5,078 bases of DNA from Ignavibacteria bacterium UBA961. Its GTDB lineage: Bacteria > Bacteroidota > Ignavibacteria > Kapaibacteriales > UBA961. Each line of letters opens with the position of its first letter. The first letter of the stretch is position 1. Below are positions 1-5,078 of this stretch, piece by piece. The notes beneath the pieces were generated by a model. That model was given only the letters and a program-made list of their open reading frames with translations, was not told the DNA's origin and searched no databases. Location of the stretch: the NCBI GenBank assembly GCA_002293005.1, contig DBCJ01000103.1:451-5528 (forward strand), in the 5' to 3' direction. The position numbers and the translations under genes are program-made.

Positions 1-627
1 TATCCGAATCCGACAATTGCGAATAATGTGATTGGCACAAGTCAATTAAAAGACAGCTTGATTACATCTGTGAAAATCGCAAGCGGTGTGATTCCAACAA
101 CACTTCCTCCAATTGGTTCTGCGGGTGGAGATCTGAGTGGTACATATCCGAATCCGACAATCGCTGATGGAGCAATTTCTTCATCAAAAATCGCGATTGG
201 AGTGATTCCCACCACGCTTCCACCGAGTGGCTCTGCAGGTGGTGATTTGAGTGGTTCATATCCGAATCCGACTATTGCAGATGGAGTCATAACATCAGCG
301 AAAATCGCGAGTGGAGTAATTCCGACTACGCTTCCTCCAAGTGGCTCTGCAGGTGGTGATTTGAGTGGTACATATCCAAATCCAAGTATTGCGAATGGAG
401 TAATAACATCATCAAAGATCGCAGCTGGAGTGATTCCTACAAGCCTTCCGCCGAGTGGTATTGCAAGTGGTGATTTGAGCGGACTTTATCCCAATCCCAC
501 AATAGCAATAGGAGTAATTACAGCATCAAAGTTAGCGGCAGGTGTCATCCCAACTTCACTACCACCAAGCGGGAATGCAGGTGGGGACTTAACTGGTACA
601 TATCCAAATCCGAGTATTGGAACAGGA
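1..627 (+). repeat. In-frame tandem 114-bp (38-codon) repeat array, open at the left edge
   Basis: The codons for Tyr-Pro-Asn-Pro recur at 1, 145, 259, 373, 487 and 601. The last four intervals are exactly 114 bp; the first is 144 bp because that unit carries an extra ten codons (VIGTSQLKDS, bases 28-57) ahead of the usual LITSVKIASG. Each unit reads YPNPTIA, then ITSxKIAxG, then VIPTTLPPSG, then GGDLSG. Units 2-4 are very similar at DNA level, while later units drift (GIASGDLSGLYPNP, then GNAGGDLTGTYPNP). The array continues out of the window, so its copy number is unknown. Such near-identical in-frame repeats can gain or lose units by recombination and so change fibre length. Confidence 0.93.
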
Positions 628-2016
628 AGGGTACAGAGCAATATGCTTGCTACAGGTTCAGTTACATTATCAAAATTATCCGGTGTAGGAGCAAGTATTG
701 GACATACAATTTCTTGGAGTGGTAGTGAATGGCTATTTCACCCCATAATAAGAGATACCCTGCTCTTTTTTAGAGAGAGTAGATCAACTCAATGGCCCAA
801 TACATCAATTCCTGTGCATACTTTTTCAACTAAAGGATCAGAGTCCAATATCGATATCGCAATCAGTCCAAAAGGTAATGGTTCTTTATTGACAAGTAGT
901 CCCGATAATACACCCATTGGAGGAATGAAAAGAGGAATCAATGCAGTAGATTTACAAATTAGTAGAAATGCTAATCATCAAGTTGCATCAGGCAATCATG
1001 CCGTATTAATAGGTGGGGCCAATAATGCAGCATCAGGAAATGCATCAGCAGTTGTTTCGGGAATATCAAATAGTGCACAAGGGTATGGGTCAGTGATCCT
1101 AGGAGGATTCAATAATCAAGCAAGCGGACAATACTCTGTTGCGGGTGGTGGATATGGAAATACAGCGGTTGGTGCTTATTCTATGGCAAATGGTGTTTAT
1201 AATACAGCAGGCAATGAAAGTACCATAGCAATAGGGGGTACAAATAATTACTCAGGAGGACAATACTCCGCAGTAATTGGAGGGAGTTACAATTCTGTAT
1301 CAGGTCAATTCGGTCTTGCATTGAGCACATACAATGCAAATATCACCGGCTCAAGATCAATAATTTTAGGTGGCAAAAACCATAATGTCTCCTCTTCAAA
1401 TGGAGTTATTCTTGGCGGTTCCGGATTAACTTTTTCAACATCTGCAGAAAATGCCATCGGTTCATTGGGGAATAATAATTCAAATACTCGAAACATGACA
1501 ATAAACGCAGCAAATACTATGGTGCTTGGTAATATGGATATGTGGCTCGCTTCCAATGATGGAGTAGCTCATGGAATGTACTTTTTCGAACCGGGATCAA
1601 ATAACGGTTCCTATCCTGCAGATAATCACTATTCGATGATTAAGGCTGGATCACAACAAACAAATATTACATATACCTTGCCTTTGAATCCCCCAAGCGC
1701 AGATAATCAGTTACTTCGAGTTAACACAAATGGTCAAATGTCATGGGGAAATGCGATAGTAACTCAGCAATCAATTACTGTAGATTGTCCCAATCTCAAT
1801 CCAAATGGAGGGATTGGATTTTGTGACATAACTGTCAATGGCATTCAAACAGGAGGAATTGCGCATGCATCTCCAACAGAAGACTTGGTTGCAGGAATCA
1901 GCATTGCCTCAGTACGAATCATTCAGACAAATACTGTGCGAATCGCCTTCTTGAATGCAACAGGAAGCAGTATCAATCCGGCTCCTATTCCATTCAATAT
2001 CGCAATCATACAATAA
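1..2016 (+). CDS. Modular fibre-like surface protein with GDLSGTYPNP and YadA-head-type repeats (5'-truncated)
   Basis: The frame is open from base 1 and already inside a repeat, so the true start lies upstream; 671 residues are visible, ending at TAA 2014-2016. Order of parts (residue 1 = base 1): tandem 38-residue units with GGDLSGTYPNPTI and GVIPTTLPP (about 1-209); ten-residue units RVQSNMLATG and SVTLSKLSGV, then an ISWSGSEW linker (about 210-245); a spacer with SNIDIAISPKG and GGMKRGINAVDLQ (about 281-320); ten 15-residue repeats of type SGxxSxxIGGxxNxA (330-478); a linker with NITYTLP (555-561) and MSW (580-582); and a C-terminal beta-rich domain (about 589-671) with two cysteines (596, 608), ending PFNIAIIQ. 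GDLSGTYPNP, YTLP and SW elements are familiar from phage tail-fibre-like and bacterial surface proteins, and the 15-residue repeats resemble the YadA/Hep_Hag head, a trimeric beta-roll. No YadA membrane anchor, Por/type IX sorting domain or transmembrane segment is visible. A trimeric extracellular or virion-like fibre is inferred; ligand and export route are unknown. Confidence 0.85.
   Translation, partial: YPNPTIANNVIGTSQLKDSLITSVKIASGVIPTTLPPIGSAGGDLSGTYPNPTIADGAISSSKIAIGVIPTTLPPSGSAGGDLSGSYPNPTIADGVITSAKIASGVIPTTLPPSGSAGGDLSGTYPNPSIANGVITSSKIAAGVIPTSLPPSGIASGDLSGLYPNPTIAIGVITASKLAAGVIPTSLPPSGNAGGDLTGTYPNPSIGTGRVQSNMLATGSVTLSKLSGVGASIGHTISWSGSEWLFHPIIRDTLLFFRESRSTQWPNTSIPVHTFSTKGSESNIDIAISPKGNGSLLTSSPDNTPIGGMKRGINAVDLQISRNANHQVASGNHAVLIGGANNAASGNASAVVSGISNSAQGYGSVILGGFNNQASGQYSVAGGGYGNTAVGAYSMANGVYNTAGNESTIAIGGTNNYSGGQYSAVIGGSYNSVSGQFGLALSTYNANITGSRSIILGGKNHNVSSSNGVILGGSGLTFSTSAENAIGSLGNNNSNTRNMTINAANTMVLGNMDMWLASNDGVAHGMYFFEPGSNNGSYPADNHYSMIKAGSQQTNITYTLPLNPPSADNQLLRVNTNGQMSWGNAIVTQQSITVDCPNLNPNGGIGFCDITVNGIQTGGIAHASPTEDLVAGISIASVRIIQTNTVRIAFLNATGSSINPAPIPFNIAIIQ
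988..1434 (+). repeat. Ten 15-residue YadA-head-like (Hep_Hag type) repeats
   Basis: Residues 330-478 split into ten units of 15 residues (one has 14): for example SGNHAVLIGGANNAA, QGYGSVILGGFNNQA, SGQYSVAGGGYGNTA, GGQYSAVIGGSYNSV and TGSRSIILGGKNHNV. The pattern SG-x-x-S/A-hydrophobic-x-hydrophobic-GG-x-x-N-x-A matches the head repeats of trimeric autotransporter adhesins, which form a left-handed parallel beta-roll trimer. The period is clear in protein but the 45-bp DNA units have diverged, unlike the 114-bp array upstream, which points to an older duplication or selection on structure. The trimer fold is known for the family and inferred here. Confidence 0.82.
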
Positions 2017-2060
2017 TCACATACATGCAAGTATTCCCGCCACTAAATACTTCATGCTGC

Positions 2061-2097
2061 ATTGGGCCGAATCAGGGGTATCGGCCCAATTTTTTTT
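2061..2097 (+). terminator. Rho-independent terminator of the fibre gene
   Basis: A perfect 10-bp stem (ATTGGGCCGA 2061-2070 with TCGGCCCAAT 2081-2090) encloses a 10-nt loop and is followed by T residues 2090-2097. It lies 45 bp after the fibre stop codon on the same strand. The opposite strand has no T-run after the stem, so it should act only on plus-strand transcription. Confidence 0.9.
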
Positions 2098-2105
2098 ACA
2101 GGCAT

Positions 2106-2136
2106 AAAAAAAGCCCGACAGTTGTCTGTCGAGCTT
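2106..2136 (-). terminator. Rho-independent terminator of tRNA-His
   Basis: Read on the minus strand, AAGCTCGACAG (2136-2126) pairs over 11 bp with CTGTCGGGCTT (2121-2111) across an ACAA loop, followed by seven T (2112-2106). One pair is G-U on this strand but would be a C-A mismatch on the plus strand, and the T-run exists only in the minus reading, so its direction is clear. The stem begins just three bases (CCC) after the tRNA discriminator base, giving a very short 3' trailer. It also closes the whole minus-strand unit if transcription reads through from the photolyase gene. Confidence 0.93.
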
Positions 2137-2139
2137 GGG

Positions 2140-2212
2140 GGCGAGTGACGGGGATTGAACCCGCGGCCAGCGGAACCACAAACCGCTGCTCTACCACTGA
2201 GCTACACCCGCC
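2140..2212 (-). tRNA. tRNA-His (anticodon GTG)
   Basis: The minus strand folds as a full cloverleaf. The acceptor stem is GCGGGTG with CACTCGC (one G-U pair), followed by T8 and A9, a D arm GCTC/GAGC with a 7-nt loop, an anticodon loop TTGTGGT with GTG at 2179-2177, a variable loop TGGCC, and a T arm GCGGG/CCCGT with loop TTCAATC. An extra G at 2212 sits one base before the acceptor stem and faces discriminator C73 (2140). This G-1:C73 pair is the identity mark of tRNA-His and supports the call. The anticodon stem has a T31/T39 mismatch, leaving four pairs. CCA is not cleanly encoded: the 3' end reads C73-CCC-AA, so nucleotidyltransferase addition is likely. Confidence 0.96.
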
Positions 2213-2217
2213 GTATA

Positions 2218-2235
2218 TGACCTATTTCTAGGTCA
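2218..2235 (-). promoter_or_regulatory. Perfect hairpin with GAAA tetraloop in the tRNA-His leader
   Basis: On the minus strand TGACCTA (2235-2229) pairs perfectly over 7 bp with TAGGTCA (2224-2218), closing a GAAA loop, a stable GNRA tetraloop. It ends five bases before the mature tRNA 5' end and begins only a few bases after the expected start of transcription from the adjacent promoter, so the primary transcript would consist almost entirely of hairpin plus tRNA. There is no T-run, so it is not a terminator. A role in leader stability or RNase P processing is inference; a palindromic protein-binding site is the alternative. Confidence 0.6.
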
Positions 2236-2242
2236 AGAGTTA

Positions 2243-2273
2243 CAAATTTACGAGTATTATCTTCCTTTGCAAA
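2243..2273 (-). promoter_or_regulatory. Bacteroidota-type promoter for tRNA-His
   Basis: The minus strand carries TTTG (2273-2270), a 19-nt spacer, and TAAATTTG (2250-2243). This fits the published Bacteroidota primary-sigma pattern TTTG (-33) with TAnnTTTG (-7) at usual spacing. Transcription would start near 2236-2240, about 25 bases before the mature tRNA. A promoter here means tRNA-His can be made independently of the photolyase operon. The best sigma70-like alternative, TTGACC with TATAC, has only 13 bases between the elements. Confidence 0.68.
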
Positions 2274-2287
2274 GAGAATTTCTGAAT

Positions 2288-3709
2288 TTAGAATAAAGAA
2301 ATGCCACCTTGATTTGCCGAGTGCTTAGCAATATAGCGTTTGACATCAAATTTAGATTTACAACCATTGGCATTCATATATCGAATTTTACCAAAAATCG
2401 GTCTTTCAAACCAAGCTCTGTCATGAACGCCACCAATACTCCATGCAATACCGGTATAGCCATTGGCATCCCGACCATCCAATTCATATGTGTCATTCAA
2501 ATAAATGGCTATCGATTGGGCTTCCTCAGGAGTTTGCGTCCATTCAAGAATTTTCTTTGCCCAATACATCCGCATATAGCCATGCATTTTCCCCGTATTC
2601 ATCATTTCAATCTGTGCCGCATTCCATAATGGATCATGAGTCTCAGCTGATTCAAATTGGCTTTGATCATATGTATACTCGCGGATATCAGAACGATGGG
2701 CATTGAGTGAAGTCTGCGCCCAATTATGAAACCCATTGAAGTTATCATAATCACTTGTGTATAAACAATAATTGTCAGCAAGTTCTTTGCGAACAATCAA
2801 TTCTTCCAAATATGAATCAATTGATTCCTTATTGCTTTCCTGTGCTTTGATCTTTAAAGCTATTGTCTGTGAGGAAATATTCCCGAAATGTAGCCAAGGC
2901 GACATATCAGACACATTACCGAGATTGGGGTCATTTCTTTTCTCGCCATAAGCTTCTAACTTATGTTCAATGAATGATCGCAAAGCATCCATGGCAGAAT
3001 TGGGTCCCGGTGAAAAAGTACTCACAGGTTGAATGTCTCTTCTTACACTCACACTTTTTAATATATCTTTTGCTGAATAATTACTAACCAAATGAATGTT
3101 TGCTTGCTTGAACAATTGTACATCAGGGAAGGGGACCAGAAATTGATCCAATAATCTATGGACTTTTGGTCGTAAAGTATATGCTGCAAATTCTGTTTTC
3201 TGAGAAATGAATCGAGCAGGTATCACATTATGTGCATCCACTTCATAGAAAGGACATTGCAAGCCGATGCTCGCAATTTGCTTCCATTGCAATTTGATTT
3301 TTAGAGGATCAAAATCTGTGATTACAATCCCTGCTTTATGTTTTTCTGCAAAAGCAATGACAGACTTTCCCGGATTTTTATCTACAATCAAATCAAATGG
3401 AATGCCCAATTCAATCGCTTGCTTTTGCACTTCCTCCAAACCATGCAACATGAAATGATATTGTCTCAATGTTGCATCAAGAAATTCAGGAACCAAAGTG
3501 AAAAGAATTCGAATTGGAAGCCTTCGTTTGATCGAATGATTCATGCAAGCAATCAATGCCCAATTATCATGAATGCGTTGATCTCGTGACATCCAATATA
3601 CAATGCACTCTGCTCCTTCCTTGCAAGCAAAATCACCGGAAAACTGAACATAGCCACTATCTGTGATTTCATGAATCCGTCTCGGATCAATTGCGAATGT
3701 TTCATTCAT
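2288..3709 (-). CDS. phr: Class II deoxyribodipyrimidine (CPD) photolyase
   Basis: This 473-residue flavoprotein is expected to split UV-induced cyclobutane pyrimidine dimers by light-driven electron transfer from reduced FAD. The length fits class II enzymes (about 450-480). The N-terminal alpha/beta antenna domain carries VYWMSRDQR (37-45). The FAD-binding helical domain has SPWLHFGNIS (270-279), ELIVRKELADNYC (303-315), WAQTSLNAH (330-338), LWNAAQIEMM (361-370), GKMHGYMRMYWAKKILEW (373-390), NDTYELDGRDANGY (405-418) and WSIGGVHDRAWFERPIFG (423-440), all class II hallmarks. W362, W383 and W390 keep the spacing I recall for the electron-transfer tryptophans of the Methanosarcina mazei enzyme (W360, W381, W388). 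ATG at 3709 overlaps the upstream stop as ATGA, with GAAGG (3722-3718) eight bases before it, so this start is secure and coupling is likely. The frame is intact; no photoregulatory site was identified. Confidence 0.96.
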   Translation of the reverse strand: MNETFAIDPRRIHEITDSGYVQFSGDFACKEGAECIVYWMSRDQRIHDNWALIACMNHSIKRRLPIRILFTLVPEFLDATLRQYHFMLHGLEEVQKQAIELGIPFDLIVDKNPGKSVIAFAEKHKAGIVITDFDPLKIKLQWKQIASIGLQCPFYEVDAHNVIPARFISQKTEFAAYTLRPKVHRLLDQFLVPFPDVQLFKQANIHLVSNYSAKDILKSVSVRRDIQPVSTFSPGPNSAMDALRSFIEHKLEAYGEKRNDPNLGNVSDMSPWLHFGNISSQTIALKIKAQESNKESIDSYLEELIVRKELADNYCLYTSDYDNFNGFHNWAQTSLNAHRSDIREYTYDQSQFESAETHDPLWNAAQIEMMNTGKMHGYMRMYWAKKILEWTQTPEEAQSIAIYLNDTYELDGRDANGYTGIAWSIGGVHDRAWFERPIFGKIRYMNANGCKSKFDVKRYIAKHSANQGGISLF

Positions 3710-4734
3710 CGCAATAACCTTCGAAGCAATTTGGTAGCCGTCTTTTTGAATCCTTCCAAAGAATCTTCGGAGAAACCTGCTGTTAGAGATTTTACTCTTT
3801 TCAAAGTCCCTGTCGAGGTGATTTCTTGTAAAGTCAATGTAAGTTCTGCACCATCTGGTGTCTTTTCAACAAGACCTGTAATCCCATAAGTCAATCCGAC
3901 ATCATAGAGCATTTTTAACTCTGTTTGCGCGGGTGGAATATGATTTTCAACTCCATAAATTTGTTTCAAAGCATAGACGGAATCTCTCGTATCCAAATCG
4001 ACCGGAATCACATGCTTGAGAGTTGATGCCGCCTCGAATAAGACTTGTAATCCATAATATGAATTGACTTCATTATTCTGAAATATCGCCCATAATGATT
4101 TCTGTTTTTTATTATCCAACTCCATACTCAAAAATGTGAGTGGTTCAGCAGGATACACCATATATGAACTATCCTCAACATGCGCATAGAGATTGGAATC
4201 TCCCGTGATCGTACACATCGCTCTTTGCATAGCTTCAATCAATGTTGGCTCATAGACTATGGCATTGCTTGTATCTCTATATCTCAAAAGTCCAAGCCCT
4301 ATACCAGTAACACTTTGTGTATACTGATTTCCTGCCTTGGCCTGAATCTCAACTCGAAGCAAGTTTCCAAGTTGATCAATCCGAAGAAATAGCAATACTT
4401 CTGCTTTTATTTCCTGGCCTACATTAAATGCTGTTGGCTCTGCATTCAAACTCTTGAATATCGCTGCAACAGAATCTCGCACAGCAAATGGAATATAGCG
4501 GAAGCGATCAGTCGCACCCAAAGCAATGGCAATCGCAGCATCTGATTTTGCAATCAATTGCAATGGCATTTCCTTGCCGAGAGTAATTTCCGCAATCATG
4601 ATTGTCGGCTTTATACTATCAGTTATTTTACCTGAATTGATTACAAGCTCATTTCCATTTTGAGCATGGAGATTCAAACCAAGAAAAATGACAAAAAAAC
4701 AAGTAATCAATAATGAAATACAACTTTTATACAT
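3706..4734 (-). CDS. Secreted protein of unknown function with two related alpha/beta domains
   Basis: I do not recognise a named family. The product is 342 residues from ATG at 4734-4732; AGGA (4744-4741) lies six bases upstream, favouring this over the in-frame TTG at 4740. Residues 1-24 form a signal peptide: K3, then a hydrophobic core (about 6-22), with likely cleavage after LHA (24). No lipobox Cys is visible, so a soluble periplasmic or exported protein is expected. Two halves (about 43-178 and 213-342) appear related. Each has a beta strand (TIMIAEIT; SLWAIFQN), a helix, an 'IP...RDSV' segment (81-89; 243-253), a helix, a strand pair (EVLLFLRID/LLRVEIQA; YGITGLVE/AELTLTLQE) and a closing helix. 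This order recalls TolB N-terminal or LpoB/CsgG-like envelope domains, a weak inference. Its stop overlaps the photolyase start (ATGA), and it begins eight bases after the hisA stop, so all three are probably co-transcribed. Confidence 0.8.
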   Translation of the reverse strand: MYKSCISLLITCFFVIFLGLNLHAQNGNELVINSGKITDSIKPTIMIAEITLGKEMPLQLIAKSDAAIAIALGATDRFRYIPFAVRDSVAAIFKSLNAEPTAFNVGQEIKAEVLLFLRIDQLGNLLRVEIQAKAGNQYTQSVTGIGLGLLRYRDTSNAIVYEPTLIEAMQRAMCTITGDSNLYAHVEDSSYMVYPAEPLTFLSMELDNKKQKSLWAIFQNNEVNSYYGLQVLFEAASTLKHVIPVDLDTRDSVYALKQIYGVENHIPPAQTELKMLYDVGLTYGITGLVEKTPDGAELTLTLQEITSTGTLKRVKSLTAGFSEDSLEGFKKTATKLLRRLLR

Positions 4735-4742
4735 GTTCAATC

Positions 4743-5078
4743 CTATGAAATATCAGGCTCAAGTTTTGCTTCTATCGATCTCCACATGCCTTGACATGGA
4801 AATTTGTTTTCATATAATGCTCTTCCAATCACAACCGAATCTATGCCGATTGACCTCAATTCTTGCAAAGCCCATAACTGTTCCGGCCCCCCAATTCCAC
4901 CACCCACCGTGATGCGCATTGAGGAATAATCAGCAATCTCTTTCAAGCATTCCAAATCAGGACCTTGCAATGTTCCTTCCCATGAAGTATCCGCATACAT
5001 GATTCTATTCATTCCCAATGATCGAGCAAGATCAATGGTCTCATGCACATCCAATACACATTCGATATCAGGCATGGT
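4743..5078 (-). CDS. hisA: HisA, phosphoribosylformimino-AICAR-ribotide isomerase, C-terminal part
   Basis: The frame is open to the right edge (codon 5078-5076 is Thr), so only the last 111 residues of a roughly 240-residue TIM barrel are seen; the Met codon at 5075 is internal. HisA performs the Amadori isomerisation of ProFAR to PRFAR, the fourth histidine biosynthesis step, in the cytoplasm. Visible marks are MYADTSWEGTLQGPD (27-41, matching the HisA TDI-x-x-DGTL-x-GP segment), the phosphate-binding loop TVGGGIGG (57-64) and VVIGRALYENKF (82-93, second phosphate site). HisF would show a DRDGT-x-x-G-Y/F segment instead. The motif is unusual: the normally conserved Thr before Asp is Ala, and Asp before GTL is Glu-Gly. 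The TAG stop (4745-4743) lies eight bases before the next gene and overlaps its ribosome binding site. The assignment is firm at family level; isomerase activity is inferred. Confidence 0.88.
   Translation of the reverse strand, partial: TMPDIECVLDVHETIDLARSLGMNRIMYADTSWEGTLQGPDLECLKEIADYSSMRITVGGGIGGPEQLWALQELRSIGIDSVVIGRALYENKFPCQGMWRSIEAKLEPDIS

Noticed and set aside
28..30. GTG as start codon of the fibre gene
   Set aside because: The frame is open upstream to base 1 and that segment (YPNPTIA) is a normal repeat unit, so GTG is internal and the gene is truncated by the window edge.
42..290. Open frames on the minus strand opposite the repeat array (also about 1305-1556)
   Set aside because: They mirror the repeat periodicity of the sense gene, have no ribosome binding site that I can see and resemble no known protein.
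1..627. Possible CRISPR array because of regular repeats
   Set aside because: Repeats are 114 bp, contiguous, in frame and coding, with no unique spacers between short conserved repeats.
2140..2212. tRNA-His as attachment site of an integrated element carrying the fibre gene
   Set aside because: No integrase and no duplicated tRNA 3' end are visible in the window, and the tRNA is followed directly by its own terminator, so there is no support for integration here.
2025..2231. 68-codon open frame on the plus strand containing a 'GRVTGIEPAASGTTNRCSTTEL' type peptide
   Set aside because: It spans both terminators and runs antisense through the tRNA. Peptides of this kind are a known artefact of translating tRNA genes in reverse.
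2213..2235. sigma70-like promoter TTGACC with TATAC before the tRNA
   Set aside because: Only 13 bases separate the elements and the -10 would abut the mature tRNA. The TTTG/TAAATTTG pair upstream fits much better, and this stretch is explained by the hairpin.
2309..2706. Open frames on the plus strand opposite the photolyase (also 3267-3589)
   Set aside because: They lie antisense to conserved photolyase motifs, and their translated sequences have no recognisable domains.
4738..4740. TTG as start of the secreted-protein gene
   Set aside because: The AGGA motif would directly touch it. The ATG six bases further on has proper spacing and still leaves a full signal peptide.

Overview
The window reads as a chromosomal segment of a bacterium in or near the Bacteroidota/Chlorobi/Ignavibacteriota/Kapabacteria group (FCB). 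The evidence is AT-rich DNA, a near-perfect Bacteroidota-style promoter (TTTG, 19 nt, TAAATTTG) in front of the tRNA gene, a signal peptide ending in the 'HA-Q' style common in these phyla, and a large repeat protein of a type frequent there. The usable Shine-Dalgarno sequences before two genes are less typical of core Bacteroidota, so the phylum call is tentative.

Layout. Left (1-2016, + strand): the 3' two-thirds or so of a large modular fibre-like protein. It has tandem 38-residue GDLSGTYPNP repeats, a linker, ten 15-residue YadA-head-like repeats, a YTLP/SW linker and a C-terminal beta-rich domain, and it ends at a strong intrinsic terminator (2061-2097). Middle (2106-2273, - strand): a tRNA-His(GTG) gene with its own promoter, a leader hairpin with a GAAA tetraloop and an abutting terminator. 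Right (2288-5078, - strand): hisA (3' part), a secreted protein of unknown function with an internal domain duplication, and a class II CPD photolyase. These genes are 8 bp apart and overlapping by 4 bp (ATGA), so they are probably one transcription unit running toward the tRNA.

How the parts relate. The two halves converge on about 70 bp that hold two head-to-head terminators. The minus-strand unit joins a histidine biosynthesis enzyme, an envelope or periplasmic protein, a DNA repair enzyme and tRNA-His. The photolyase and the secreted protein are probably translationally coupled, but no functional link can be shown from sequence. The fibre gene shows no link to the other genes beyond convergence. 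I see no CRISPR, insertion sequence, integrase or clear defence system. The most interesting items are the modular fibre with an open-ended repeat array, the structured tRNA-His leader, and the duplicated-domain secreted protein.
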